Of a stretch of 56,203 nt of DNA, positions 1-8,947 are shown piece by piece (positions within the stretch are counted from its first letter, which is position 1; every line of letters begins with the position of its first letter). This DNA is from Candidatus Methanoplasma glyptotermitis (GTDB taxonomy: Archaea; Thermoplasmatota; Thermoplasmata; Methanomassiliicoccales; Methanomethylophilaceae). The notes under the pieces were generated by a model. The model saw only the letters and a list, made by a program, of their open reading frames with translations, had not been told where the DNA came from and did no database searches. A program made the translations under genes and the position numbers. The DNA lies in NCBI GenBank assembly GCA_031267895.1, contig JAIRYF010000030.1:1-56203 (forward strand). The letters run 5' to 3'.

Positions 1-19
1 TCTGAACCACATCGTATGC

Positions 20-99
20 CATTGTTATTGGCAATAACAATGTTAATATATAAACGTTGCAGCAGGCCAGCATCGGAGGTCGATCATACATTGTTATTG
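20..99. repeat. CATTGTTATTG palindrome plus a third copy
   Basis: CATTGTTATTG (20-30) and its exact reverse complement CAATAACAATG (32-42) form a palindrome with an 11-base arm and one spacer base. The same 11-mer recurs in direct orientation at 89-99. A TATA-like stretch (TTAATATATAAA, 43-54) follows the palindrome. This looks like an operator beside a promoter, or an end of the decayed mobile element; which one cannot be decided from the sequence. Confidence 0.5.
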
Positions 100-114
100 C
101 AGAGTCGGGAGTTG

Positions 115-960
115 GGGGATGTCGCTGCGGCGAAACCATCGGTAAAGATAATTCCTTCTGACATTTTGATCCTGCAGGGACTGTCTGCTGTTCAGAGAAG
201 AGAATCCCCCGGACGGAAACCGTATGCACAGAAGGAGGTCATCCTCCAAATGAGATATGATGGAGCACATTATCAAAGTGATAGATAGGTGCCGGATGGA
301 TTGGGGATTCCGAAGTATTCCTCGGCCATTAATAGATTGTATGATGATCATTCGTAAAAAGACCGGAGGAAACGGGTCCGAAAAGGATAGCATAACTTAT
401 ACGGACGCAGTAAAGAGGGAGAGAAGGTTCTCAAAAGAATATCCTCCGCTGTATGATACCGAGGAAACTGAAATGATACCCGTGTGCGGCCGTGGGGATT
501 CCGACAGACATGACGTAAAAAGGATATAACATTCCCGACCGATGATCCTGCAGAAAGTTCATTCGGCATTATCCTTTGCGGCTGCAGACAGAGAATACGA
601 TGCAGAATACATTCTTACGCAGAGATAAGGGAAAGACCTCACTGAAAGACCGCGATCCTGACGGGGGAGACGGCAGAGCCGTCAAAAGGAAACATAAGGA
701 AAAAAGACAGAGGGTTTAACCGAGGCATTATAAGGCATCATTTTGATGAAGAGAGGTACACAGCAGATCCCGCCCAAACAGTTAATCCGACAGTCAAACG
801 CAATATGGGAGAAACAGCATACGGAAGAAGCGAGTCATCAGGACACAGAGAAGTTCTGTTCAGATGCACAGTTCACAGTATCAGGAGAATTATGGACTTG
901 GGATATTTGCTCCGAGGATGGTTTCATCGGTACTGGATACATAAATCATATATTCTAGTG
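115..960 (+). pseudogene. Decayed DDE transposase (IS relic)
   Basis: This stretch has no intact gene, but three pieces read in order as a methanogen-type IS transposase. The N-terminal part (about 205-354, frame 1) has GRKPY and, after an in-frame TAG at 286, GLGIPKYSSAINRL, which resembles the GRPY...VPDYSTINRR region of such transposases. The middle (452-628, frame 2) has YDTE, DRHDVK and FAAADREYDAEYI, matching the first and second catalytic Asp regions, and is interrupted by TAA at 527. The C-terminal part (about 742-957, frame 1) has FDEERY...NPTVKRNMGE followed by a CTVHSIRRIMDL-like helix, typical of the last catalytic block. At least two frameshifts and two stops make it non-functional. 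No terminal inverted repeats could be assigned. Recognition is by motif only. Confidence 0.55.
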
Positions 961-1001
961 TTCGAATACACCTTATGCGCTTAGGGCAAAACAATAAGGA
1001 G
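941..1001 (+). promoter_or_regulatory. Promoter and ribosome binding site of the LRR surface gene
   Basis: An AT-rich TATA-like stretch (ATAAATCATATATTC, 941-955) is followed by a near-palindrome GTGT-TCGAAT-ACAC (958-971). A strong ribosome binding site AAGGAG (996-1001) lies 9 bases before ATG 1011. The RBS is the main reason for placing the true start at 1011 rather than at GTG 1160. Confidence 0.5.
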
Positions 1002-1010
1002 CAAAACATC

Positions 1011-3574
1011 ATGAATCTTAAATCTCCGGAAGGAATTATTCCTTCCGCAAAAACATCCGCCCGCCCATACAGGGGGGGGGGGGAAATTACAATTTCCCCA
1101 GCCGTCTGAATATAACTGTATTATTTGCTGTTGCTCTGTTTCTCGCAGCGGCATTCTTTGTGACATGCTCTGAACCGAATGAGTCGGATGCCGTCACGAC
1201 CTTTACCATCGACGGTGTCAAATACAACGTGGCCTCCGGTTCGGAAGTTTCCGCAGTCGGATACGACAGTGGCGATGCGTCTACCGTCCTGGAGATACCG
1301 TCAACCGTGAATGACGGTGGTTCGGATGGCGGAACAGATTACAGCGTGACGTCCATCGGCGTCAGTGCATTCCGATACTTCTACGATCTGGAATCCGTAA
1401 ACATACCTAACAGCGTGACATCCCTCGGCAATTATGCATTCGCTGGATGCACCAGCCTGACTTCAATCGTCATACCTGACAGCGTGAAAACCATCGGCGA
1501 AAATACATTCTACGGTTGCGCCGATCTGGAATCCGTGACAATAGAAGGTGACGTGAAAACCATCGGCAACGGTGCATTTCAGGACTGCACCAGCCTGACC
1601 TCCATCGAGATACCGAAAAGTGTGGAAACCATCGGCGAAAATACATTCTACGGTTGCACCGATCTGGAATCCGTGACAATAGAAGGTGACGTGAAAACCA
1701 TCGGCAATTATGCATTCGCTGAATGCACCAGCCTGACTTCAATCGTCATACCTAACAGCGTGAAAACCATCGGTGCAGGAGCATTTATGGGGACTGGTCT
1801 GACCTCCATAGTCATACCGGAAGGCGTTACATCTATCGGATATGATGCATTCGCACAATCCAGTCTGACATTCCTAACAATACCTAGCAACCTGACATCC
1901 TCCGATACTGATTTTAATGGTTGCTACAGCCTGACATCCGTGACAATATACGGCGATGCGGAATCCATCGGCGCAGTATTCTTCGGCAACCAAACCCTGG
2001 AAACCGTTGAGATACTCGGCAATGTAACAAGCATAGACAACAATGCATTTCAGGATACTTCAAACTTGAAATCCGTGACAATTCAAGGTAACGTGGAAAC
2101 CATCGGCTACGCTGCATTCTTTGGCTGCACCGGCCTGACTTCAATCGTCATACCTGACAGCGTGAAAACCATCGATGAAGAAGCATTTTCAGGGGCTGGT
2201 CTGACATCTTTAGCCATACCAAACAGTGTGACAACCATTGGCGGGGGTGCATTCAGCGGCTGCGGGAGCCTGACCTCTATAGTCATACCTGACAGCGTGA
2301 CATCCATCGGCGGAAGTATGTTCAGCGGCTGCGCCAGTCTGGAATCCGTGACAATAGAAGGTGACGTGGAAACCATCGGCGACTATGCATTCTCCTACTG
2401 CACCAGCCTGACATCCATCGTCGTACCAGACAGCGTGATAACCATCGGCCTCGGTGCATTTCAGGACTGCACCGGTCTGGAATCCGTGACAATAGAAGGT
2501 GACGTGGAAACCATTGGCATGAGTGCATTCAGCGGCTGCGGGAGCCTGACCTCCATAGTCATACCCGACAGTGTGACAGAGATTGGCACCTATGCGTTCC
2601 GTGACTGCACCAGCCTGACATCCGTGACCGTAACAGGCGGACTCGGCGATGGCGGAAAAACAATCGCGAACGGAGTAATAGATACGTGTTTCAAGAGCGG
2701 AACGGACTGGAAACTGCCCGGAATGTCCGATGACACCATAGTGTCTCTGTTCCTTCCCGATATTGTTTCATCGGATTATGGTCCCGGCAACATAGCGGGA
2801 GGTTCCGGAAGAGAACTGATATACAGCGATACCAAATTCACATCCGGTGCTGAGTCAGGCTGGGCATACACCGTAACCCTTGCGGAGGAAACAGGAATAT
2901 CAGGTTTCGGATACACTGTAATCAGAGGCGGTTCTGTTATCCGTACAGAACAGTACGCAGAACCGTTCACAGTAGACCAAGGAGATACTCTTGTCATAAC
3001 CGCTGTACTGTCGGAAGGTTACGCATTCGTTTCTTGGTCCGGAGGTTCCGATTCCCGCACCAACCCGCTGACGGTACCGGAAGTAACGAAGAATATCTAT
3101 CTGACTGCAGCCGGAGGACTGATCGAGTATCGTGTTGCGTTTGATTTCAGTTCTGACTGTACAGTATACGTTAACGGTTCTCCCGTATCATCGTCGCCGA
3201 TAGGCGTTGCCGGAGGAGGAAGCCTTTCGTTTGCCTTACAGACACCCGAAGGATACTCTGCTGTTCCTGCCGTAAGCGGAATAGCAGACCTTCTTAAACA
3301 ATCTGACGGATCTTACGTTATACGGAACATACACTCTAACCTGAGTGTAACCGTAACCGTCTCCGCGGACATCGGAAACGGTTCGGATAACGGCTCAGGA
3401 AATGAAGGTTCCGGAAACGGTCCCGATGCAAGTCCGGGAAACAGCAATGATTCCGGCGGAGACTCCTCCGACGGTATACCTCTTTGGATTCCCGTTTTCA
3501 TAGCCGGAGCGTTCCTTGCATGTATAGCGGCAGCCGCAGCAGGACATACCGTCCTTAAGCGCAGGAAGGACTGA
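1011..3574 (+). CDS. BspA-like leucine-rich-repeat surface protein, frame broken at a G12 tract
   Basis: Predicted cell-surface, membrane-anchored adhesin-type protein. The open frame from 1160 (GTG) holds about 20 BspA/TpLRR (LRR_5) repeats of roughly 23 residues, with the pattern LTSIVIPDSVKTIG..AF.GC. Two beta-rich domains (about residues 540-730), a Gly/Ser/Asn-rich linker, a transmembrane helix and an RRKD tail follow. The 1160 frame lacks a signal peptide. Upstream, AAGGAG (996-1001) precedes ATG 1011, whose frame runs into 12 Gs (1072-1083) and stops at TGA 1107 after 32 residues. One extra G, or two fewer, joins ATG 1011 to the main frame and adds a hydrophobic helix (LFAVALFLAAAFFVTCS) as signal sequence. 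The gene is therefore OFF in this copy if the sequence is right; a homopolymer sequencing error is the alternative. A hairpin terminator follows. Confidence 0.8.
1027..1047 (+). other. Perfect hairpin just inside the LRR coding region
   Basis: CGGAAGGAA (1027-1035) and TTCCTTCCG (1039-1047) pair perfectly over 9 bp around a TTA loop. It starts 16 bases after the A of ATG 1011 and ends 24 bases before the G tract, so it could affect translation initiation or slippage at the tract. Confidence 0.5.
1072..1083 (+). repeat. G12 homopolymer (candidate phase-variation tract)
   Basis: Twelve consecutive Gs sit between the start codon at 1011 and the signal-peptide helix. I saw no other G run longer than about six in the window. 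Length 12 puts the start out of frame; 10 or 13 would put it in frame. Confidence 0.85.
1493..1707 (+). repeat. Near-identical tandem DNA repeat, 138-bp period
   Basis: The segment at 1493-1569 recurs at 1631-1707 with one mismatch (gcgcc versus gcacc). The offset is 138 bases, exactly two 23-residue LRR units. DNA-level identity, not just protein similarity, suggests recent duplication or gene conversion and makes the array prone to length changes. Confidence 0.75.
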
Positions 3575-3616
3575 TAAGAAACCGGAAAACATATGATAAC
3601 CGGTTCTCCGAACATA

Positions 3617-3644
3617 AGAGACCGCCGCACTCGCGGCGGTCTCT
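3617..3644 (+). terminator. Hairpin terminator after the LRR gene
   Basis: AGAGACCGCCGC (3617-3628) and GCGGCGGTCTCT (3633-3644) form a perfect 12-bp stem with an ACTC loop, 43 bases after the stop codon. A pyrimidine-rich, T-rich stretch follows (about 3660-3710). Confidence 0.75.
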
Positions 3645-4155
3645 ATCTCCGTTCGGCATTTCTATGCGTTTTCTTTTCTTCCTCTCTTTCTATCACTTTT
3701 TTCTTTTGATATTCACCCGAACACCTGTTATTTTGCTCCGAGAAACATCCTGTTCCGGATAATGCCGATCCTGCAATGACGGACCCCTCGCCCAAACATG
3801 CAGGATTGCAGAATAGACGGAGTTTGCGTGAGACACGGACTTTGTACTCTTCGGAAGAAGGTCTGTTTCCGAACTGTGTTCAGCGGTTCCCTCGGTGTTT
3901 GACATCTGGATACCGCGACTTTTTCTATCGATTCATATGGATTCATCGTGGGTGTGCTACAGAACCGCGATGTTCGGAAGATCGAAACTCCGCCGTTCGC
4001 TGCGTATGCAGGCACGGCGGCATACGCTTTTTCACAACGGACGCTTTTATTCTCTTCTCTCCAACCATGTTCGGAAGAAGAAGGGGAAGAAACGGTTTTC
4101 GAATTCAGTTCATCTGTACACTCTGATTTAATACCCATACATCCATCGCTCGCGC
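3645..4155. other. Intergenic region with no recognisable gene
   Basis: About 510 bases between the LRR terminator and the polyphosphate kinase gene. Overlapping short frames on both strands are Cys/Arg/Ser-rich, match no family I recognise and lack convincing ribosome binding sites. The first 60 bases are strongly pyrimidine-rich. No tRNA or other RNA gene was recognised. Confidence 0.5.
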
Positions 4156-5550
4156 ATGGATGCACTGATCCCGAGTGGGACCGTAGCCCGTCTGAACCGA
4201 CTGCAGCAGCGTTTGCTTCAAAAACAGATGCCCGTGCTGATCTTATTTGAAGGAAGCAGCGGAAGAGTGATCGGCAGGGTATGCAATGAACTGATAAGAT
4301 GTCTTGAGCCGAGAGGCGTGAGCTATAAACATTTCGATCCTTCCGATCAGGACGGCCCCCGGACGATGCTGGACTTCTTGCAGCATACTCCCGGGAAAGG
4401 ACAGATCGGCCTCTACGATAGGTCCTGGTACTCCTCGATGATAAAGAAATGCAACGTGAAGGAAAAAGAAAAGGAACTGGACAGAATGCTTGACATATGC
4501 AATGATTTCGAACGGTACCTTACAGATAACGGTGTCCTGCTGATCAAAATAGTTCTGAGGGCCGAACCGTCGGGAGAATACGTGCAGGAATATGGTTCCG
4601 GCGGACCGAAAAGGTCCTTCCTTTCTGCCGACTACATAGATCCGCTGGAGTATCGGGATGTTATGTTCGACCGCGTTTATGTGAGAACCGACACAGAATA
4701 TGCTCCGTGGAACAGTATCTCCGCAAGGGGTGTCGGAGAGACCGTGCTTAAAACGGCACATACAATAATAAAAGCTGTCGAAGACGGATTGGAACGGAAG
4801 CCTGCCGCCGCGCCGCTGTCTGATATAGAACGTATTTATTCCAACCCCCGGCACGGCACCGAATCCTGCTGCGTATGCACGCCGTATGAGGATGCCATAA
4901 ACGAACTGTCGGAAAAACTGGGGGAACTGCAGATGGATCTGTCCCTGAGCGATCGTTCGCTGGCTGTGTGCTTTGAAGGATGGGATGCCGCAGGCAAGGG
5001 ATCGTGTATAAAACACCTCTGCCACGCACTCAATCCGAGAGGCTATGAAGTGTTTCAGACAAAGGCCCCCTCCGATGAAGAGATGAAACACACATACCTG
5101 TGGAGATTCTGCGGCAGTGCCCCCCGGAAGGGTCACATAACTGTCTATGACAGGACGTGGTACGGAAGGATGATGGTCGAACATGTGGAAGGACTTTGTA
5201 CGGACGAAGAATACGGAAGATCTTCGTCAGAAATAAACAGCTTTGAGCACTTGATGGCCGACAGCGGAACAATCATACTGAAATTCTGGTTGGATATCAC
5301 TCGGGAAGAACAGCTGAAGAGATTCGAAAAAAGGAAGAACGATCCTCTGAAGCAATGGAAAATAACCGATGACGATTGGCGCAACCGTTCCAAATGGGAT
5401 GAGTATGATGTACACGTAGATACAATGATGGAATCCACTAATACACAATACGCCCGATGGACTGTCATCGAATCCGGCAATAAGAAGTGTGCGAGGGTCA
5501 AGGTACTCCAAACAGTCGTCGAAACCCTCGAAAAAGAATTAAATGATTAA
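4156..5550 (+). CDS. Two-domain polyphosphate kinase 2 (polyphosphate:AMP phosphotransferase type)
   Basis: 464 residues with two fused PPK2 domains, the class II layout that phosphorylates AMP with polyphosphate. The C-terminal domain (about residues 240-464) is complete: Walker A-like FEGWDAAGKGS, DRTWYGRM lid motif and the KFWLDI strand. The N-terminal domain keeps the fold signature (LYDRSWYSSM), but its P-loop reads FEGSSGRVIG and has lost the GKG Lys, so it is probably non-catalytic. This fits what is known for class II enzymes, where only the second domain is needed. The start at ATG 4156 is the first in frame. Monocistronic. Substrate preference (AMP or ADP) cannot be read from the sequence. 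Confidence 0.88.
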   Translation: MDALIPSGTVARLNRLQQRLLQKQMPVLILFEGSSGRVIGRVCNELIRCLEPRGVSYKHFDPSDQDGPRTMLDFLQHTPGKGQIGLYDRSWYSSMIKKCNVKEKEKELDRMLDICNDFERYLTDNGVLLIKIVLRAEPSGEYVQEYGSGGPKRSFLSADYIDPLEYRDVMFDRVYVRTDTEYAPWNSISARGVGETVLKTAHTIIKAVEDGLERKPAAAPLSDIERIYSNPRHGTESCCVCTPYEDAINELSEKLGELQMDLSLSDRSLAVCFEGWDAAGKGSCIKHLCHALNPRGYEVFQTKAPSDEEMKHTYLWRFCGSAPRKGHITVYDRTWYGRMMVEHVEGLCTDEEYGRSSSEINSFEHLMADSGTIILKFWLDITREEQLKRFEKRKNDPLKQWKITDDDWRNRSKWDEYDVHVDTMMESTNTQYARWTVIESGNKKCARVKVLQTVVETLEKELND

Positions 5551-5571
5551 ATGTTACGTCAATTGCCGTTA

Positions 5572-5599
5572 GACATATTCGACATGATTAAATAATGTC
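5572..5599 (+). promoter_or_regulatory. TATA box embedded in an inverted repeat, mevalonate cluster
   Basis: GACAT (5581-5585), GATTAAATA (5586-5594) and ATGTC (5595-5599) place a TATA box inside an inverted repeat, with another GACAT at 5572-5576. The TATA centre lies about 26 bases before ATG 5617, suggesting a leaderless mRNA. The arrangement fits a repressor operator; the XRE-type regulator encoded immediately downstream is the obvious candidate. Confidence 0.5.
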
Positions 5600-5616
5600 A
5601 ATCGATGTTCGGCCCA

Positions 5617-6327
5617 ATGGTGAATGAATTCGAAGAGAAGATCGCGGGAGAGATAACCCTGTCCCCCGATCCGGGAAAAGCCATACGCAAATGGAGAGAG
5701 GAATTCAAGCTCTCCCAACATCAGCTTGCAGATGCCATGGGCGTTTCGCACTCAGTCATAAGCGACTATGAATCCGGGCGCAGAAAATCTCCCGGAGTTA
5801 ACATGGTCCGAAAAATGGTTGATGCGCTCATCAAATTGGACAGGGAGGACGGTTCTTCGGTGGCCTCCCGGTATATGCCGGACATGAAACTCGAGTGCAT
5901 CATCGCAATGGATGAATTCTCCGAAGGCATCGAAGAACAGAGATTTATAGATGCCATCGGCGGCAAGAATCTGAACACCGAGAGAATGCCCACCAAAAGA
6001 ATCCACGGGTATACGATAGTGGATTCCCTGAAAGCCATTCTCAGTCTGGGTTCGGAAGACTATTTGAAAATATACGGATGGAGTCTCGAAAGGGCTCTTA
6101 TATTCACGAATGTGCACTACGGACGTTCTCCCATGGTTGCGATAAGGGCACATCCGCTGACGCCTGCGATGGTCGTGTATCAGCGGCCGGAGCAGACCGA
6201 TCCGCTTGCCGTAAAGCTGGCAAAGCTGGAAAGGATACCTTTGGTGACAACCAAGCTCAGCGTGGAGGACATCGTGGAGAAAATGAACATTTTAAAAGAG
6301 GGAAACAAATGGATACAGGAATTGTAA
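5617..6327 (+). CDS. XRE-family regulator of the HMG-CoA synthase cluster (COG1709-like)
   Basis: DNA-binding regulator of about 236 residues. A Cro/C1-type helix-turn-helix near the N-terminus reads [20 protein letters not shown], followed by a conserved archaeal C-terminal domain of unknown ligand. Genes of this type sit beside HMG-CoA synthase in many methanogens, so control of isoprenoid synthesis is a reasonable inference. ATG 5617 was preferred to ATG 5605 because it falls at the TATA-predicted transcription start. The 3' end overlaps the next gene by 19 bases, indicating co-transcription and translational coupling. Confidence 0.8.
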   Translation: MVNEFEEKIAGEITLSPDPGKAIRKWREEFKLSQHQLADAMGVSHSVISDYESGRRKSPGVNMVRKMVDALIKLDREDGSSVASRYMPDMKLECIIAMDEFSEGIEEQRFIDAIGGKNLNTERMPTKRIHGYTIVDSLKAILSLGSEDYLKIYGWSLERALIFTNVHYGRSPMVAIRAHPLTPAMVVYQRPEQTDPLAVKLAKLERIPLVTTKLSVEDIVEKMNILKEGNKWIQEL

Positions 6328-7361
6328 GCTATGGAGCATACGTCCCCCGATACAGGATAAGGCCTGAGGAGATCGGAAGGATATGGGGGGCGGACGGCAA
6401 AGGAATGGGAAAGGGTCTGATGATAAATCAGAAATCTGTTCCGGGTGCCGATGAAGATGTCATAACGATCTCGACCGAAGCAGCCAGATTCATGATGGCA
6501 AGAGTTCCGGATGTCAACCCCCGGGACATAGGTGCGCTGTACGTCGGATCCGAATCCCACCCGTACGCGGTCAAACCTACATCGACTGTCGTCGCGGAAG
6601 CTATCGAAGCGACACCCGCCCTTACCGCCGCAGACATGGAGTTCGCATGCAAGGCCGGCACCGCAGGTATCCAGGTCTGCATGGGAATGGTGGCATCCGG
6701 CATGATAAAATACGGCGTGGCGGTCGGGGCGGACACATCCCAAGGCGCACCCGGAGATGCTCTTGAGTATTCCGCATCCGCCGGAGGGGCAGCATTTCTT
6801 ATCGGGAGTGATAAGATCATCGCGAAAATCAATAAAACCATGAGTTTCACAACCGATACTCCCGACTTCTGGAGAAGAGAGGGACAGCCGTATCCGCTGC
6901 ACGGAGGGAGATTCACAGGAGACCCCGCGTACTTCAAACATATAACATCTGCGGCAAAGATGATGTTGGCCGAGATGGGTACCGTTCCGGGCGACTATAC
7001 TCATGCGATATTCCATCAGCCGAACGGAAAGTTCCCGACACGTGTCGCAGGCATGTTGGGATTCACACCGGAGCAGATAGAAACAGGACTCCTCACACCC
7101 AGCATAGGGAACACATACAGCGGCGCAGTGCCGCTGGGACTGTCGGCGGTGCTCGATACAGCCAAACCCGGAGACAGGATATTCGTCACATCGTACGGTT
7201 CCGGCGCGGGAAGCGACGCCTTTGACATTACAGTCACCGATGAGATCCTGAAATTCAAGAGAGAGAATGCCCCGACAGTCGGGAAAATTATACAGGATCC
7301 CATTTACATCGATTACGGCCTGTACACAAAATTCAGAAAGATGATCATTATGCCGGAGTGA
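6309..7361 (+). CDS. Hydroxymethylglutaryl-CoA synthase (archaeal)
   Basis: 350 residues. Condenses acetoacetyl-CoA with acetyl-CoA to HMG-CoA, the first committed step towards mevalonate and archaeal lipids. The catalytic Cys is present at about residue 114 ([10 protein letters not shown]), as is the conserved His region FHQPNGKFP. The N-terminus [17 protein letters not shown] is typical of archaeal HMGS, so ATG 6309 inside the upstream gene was chosen over the longer frame from 6078. In methanogens this enzyme forms a complex with a thiolase and a DUF35 protein, both encoded directly downstream. It looks fully active, unlike the neighbouring thiolase. Confidence 0.93.
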   Translation: MDTGIVSYGAYVPRYRIRPEEIGRIWGADGKGMGKGLMINQKSVPGADEDVITISTEAARFMMARVPDVNPRDIGALYVGSESHPYAVKPTSTVVAEAIEATPALTAADMEFACKAGTAGIQVCMGMVASGMIKYGVAVGADTSQGAPGDALEYSASAGGAAFLIGSDKIIAKINKTMSFTTDTPDFWRREGQPYPLHGGRFTGDPAYFKHITSAAKMMLAEMGTVPGDYTHAIFHQPNGKFPTRVAGMLGFTPEQIETGLLTPSIGNTYSGAVPLGLSAVLDTAKPGDRIFVTSYGSGAGSDAFDITVTDEILKFKRENAPTVGKIIQDPIYIDYGLYTKFRKMIIMPE

Positions 7362-7365
7362 TAAT

Positions 7366-8535
7366 ATGAGAGAAGTAGCAATCATCGGAGTGGGAGCAAC
7401 GAAGTTCGGAGAACTTTGGGACAGGTCTTTCAGAAGCATAGGCATAGAGGCCGGCACAAAAGCGATAGAGGATGCAAACCTCTCGGGAAACGAGATAGAC
7501 TGTCTGTTCATAGGGAATATGTCGGCAGGCCGTTTCATAAATCAGCAGCACATAAACGCACTGATAGCCGACTATTCCGGAATGGCGACGAACAACATAC
7601 CCGCCACAAGGGTTGAGGCGGGCGGTGCGTCTGGGGGTGTTGCCTTCGGGCAGGCGGTAATGGCCGTTGCCTCCGGAGTGTATGATACTGTTCTGGTCGG
7701 AGGTGCCGAGAAGATGACGGATCTTGATGATACTTCGATTAACACGGTAATGGATGCAACAGCCGATGCCGACTGGGAGGCCGGAATGGGGCTGACGCTG
7801 GCATCTTTGTATGCAATGATAGCCAGAAGAGTGATTTATGAAGGAACGGCGACGCGTGAGGAGATTGCATCCGTCGCTGTCAACAGCCACTTCCACGGCG
7901 CGCTGAATCCGGGAGCGCAATTCAGAAAGGAGATCCCGTTGGAGACTGTTCTGAGATCGGGGCCTGTCGCGGAACCTCTGGGGATGTTTGACTGTGCGCC
8001 GATAACCGACGGTGCCGCTGCAGTGGTGCTGTGTCCGCTCGACGAGGCAAGGAAGCATACCGACAATTATGTCAAAGTGTCGGCAGTCGCACAGGGAAGT
8101 GATACCCTGGCTCTGTCGCAGAGACGCGACATAACAACATTCGGCGCAACTGTTGCCGCATCGAAAAAAGCGTACAAGATGGCAGGCATAACAGCATCTG
8201 ACATATCTGTAGCAGAGATACATGATGATTTCAGTGTCGCTGGTATACTTGCCCTTCAGGACCTCGGATTTTACAGGAAGGGGGAGGCGGGCAAAGCGTT
8301 CCTCAGCGGAGAAACCCGTGTGGGTGCCGGCAAGATAGCTATCAACACGTCCGGCGGTCTGAAAGCCAGAGGTTATCCGATAGGGGCCTCCGGGATCGCT
8401 CAGATCGCGGAAATCACCGAACAGCTGAGAGGAAGGGCTGACAAGAGACAGGTGGCCGGTGCAAAATACGGACTGGCGCAAAGCGTGGGGGGGACCGGTT
8501 CTGCCGTTTCGGTGAGTATAATGGAGGCGATCTGA
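7366..8535 (+). CDS. Thiolase-family protein lacking catalytic residues (acetyl-CoA C-acetyltransferase homolog)
   Basis: 389 residues, full length for the archaeal/SCP2-type thiolase that normally makes acetoacetyl-CoA for HMGS. Fold motifs are intact (GVGATKFGELWD, MDCxPxTDGAA-like, GGLKARGYPIG), but the active site is not. The nucleophilic Cys of the family motif VEAACASG is Gly at residue 87 (VEAGGASG, codon GGT at 7624-7626). HDCF is HDDF (286-289). The GHP His is Tyr 337. The HN before GGTG is QS (372-373). It therefore probably cannot do thiolysis or condensation and may serve as a scaffold or CoA-binding partner. Four bases after HMGS; its TGA shares a base with the next ATG. Confidence 0.88.
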   Translation: MREVAIIGVGATKFGELWDRSFRSIGIEAGTKAIEDANLSGNEIDCLFIGNMSAGRFINQQHINALIADYSGMATNNIPATRVEAGGASGGVAFGQAVMAVASGVYDTVLVGGAEKMTDLDDTSINTVMDATADADWEAGMGLTLASLYAMIARRVIYEGTATREEIASVAVNSHFHGALNPGAQFRKEIPLETVLRSGPVAEPLGMFDCAPITDGAAAVVLCPLDEARKHTDNYVKVSAVAQGSDTLALSQRRDITTFGATVAASKKAYKMAGITASDISVAEIHDDFSVAGILALQDLGFYRKGEAGKAFLSGETRVGAGKIAINTSGGLKARGYPIGASGIAQIAEITEQLRGRADKRQVAGAKYGLAQSVGGTGSAVSVSIMEAI

Positions 8536-8939
8536 TGTCATCCGTTGCAAGGGCATGGAGAGAATTCCCCGGTAAGTATAACCTTGAAGGAACCAAATGC
8601 GGAAATTGCGGAATGATTTTCTTCCCCAGACGCGATTTCTGTCCGAAGTGCCGCAGAGAAGGTGTCGGCAAGATGGAGAAGTACAAGGTGCAGAGAGAAG
8701 GAGAAGTATTCTCTTTCTCTGTAATCCACGATGCCCCGGCATGCAACAGCTTCCTGAGACCTTACGCTGTGGCGATAGTAAGAACTCTGGACGGAGTGCT
8801 TATCGGGGGGCAGCTCGCCGATGTTGAACTCGACAGTATATCCATAGGAATGCCGGTGCGTGCGGTCCTGAGGAAACTCGACGAGGACGGTGCGGCGGGT
8901 ATCATCCACTATGGGTTCAAATTCGTGCCTAAAATATAA
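8535..8939 (+). CDS. DUF35 zinc-ribbon/OB-fold protein of the HMGS complex
   Basis: 134 residues. An N-terminal rubredoxin-like zinc ribbon (CGNCGMIFF...FCPKC, about residues 23-40) precedes an OB-fold domain containing FSVIHDAP. In the methanogen thiolase/HMGS assembly the DUF35 protein bridges the two enzymes and helps channel acetoacetyl-CoA through a shared CoA site. The start codon overlaps the thiolase stop (TGATG), so the three proteins are probably made together. A terminator hairpin follows. Confidence 0.85.
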   Translation: MSSVARAWREFPGKYNLEGTKCGNCGMIFFPRRDFCPKCRREGVGKMEKYKVQREGEVFSFSVIHDAPACNSFLRPYAVAIVRTLDGVLIGGQLADVELDSISIGMPVRAVLRKLDEDGAAGIIHYGFKFVPKI

Positions 8940-8947
8940 ACCGCTTT

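Noticed and set aside
957-972. TTCGAAT element resembling a tRNA T-loop
   Set aside because: The flanking bases do not form a five-pair T stem, and there is no acceptor or anticodon arm around it.
1470-2528. Several antisense frames under the LRR gene with repeating CRRWFSRHLLLSRIPD-like units
   Set aside because: The repetition simply reflects the repetitive LRR DNA on the other strand.
3728-4165. 145-residue frame on the minus strand in the intergenic region
   Set aside because: No ribosome binding site, no recognisable domain, and competing frames of similar quality on the other strand.
4243-5184. 313-residue open frame antisense to the polyphosphate kinase gene
   Set aside because: The sense strand encodes a clear two-domain PPK2; the antisense product is Cys/Arg/His-rich with no family signature.
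6180-8742. Two long antisense frames (452 and 464 residues) across the mevalonate cluster
   Set aside because: They mirror strongly conserved HMGS, thiolase and DUF35 genes and have shadow-like composition; no motif recognised.
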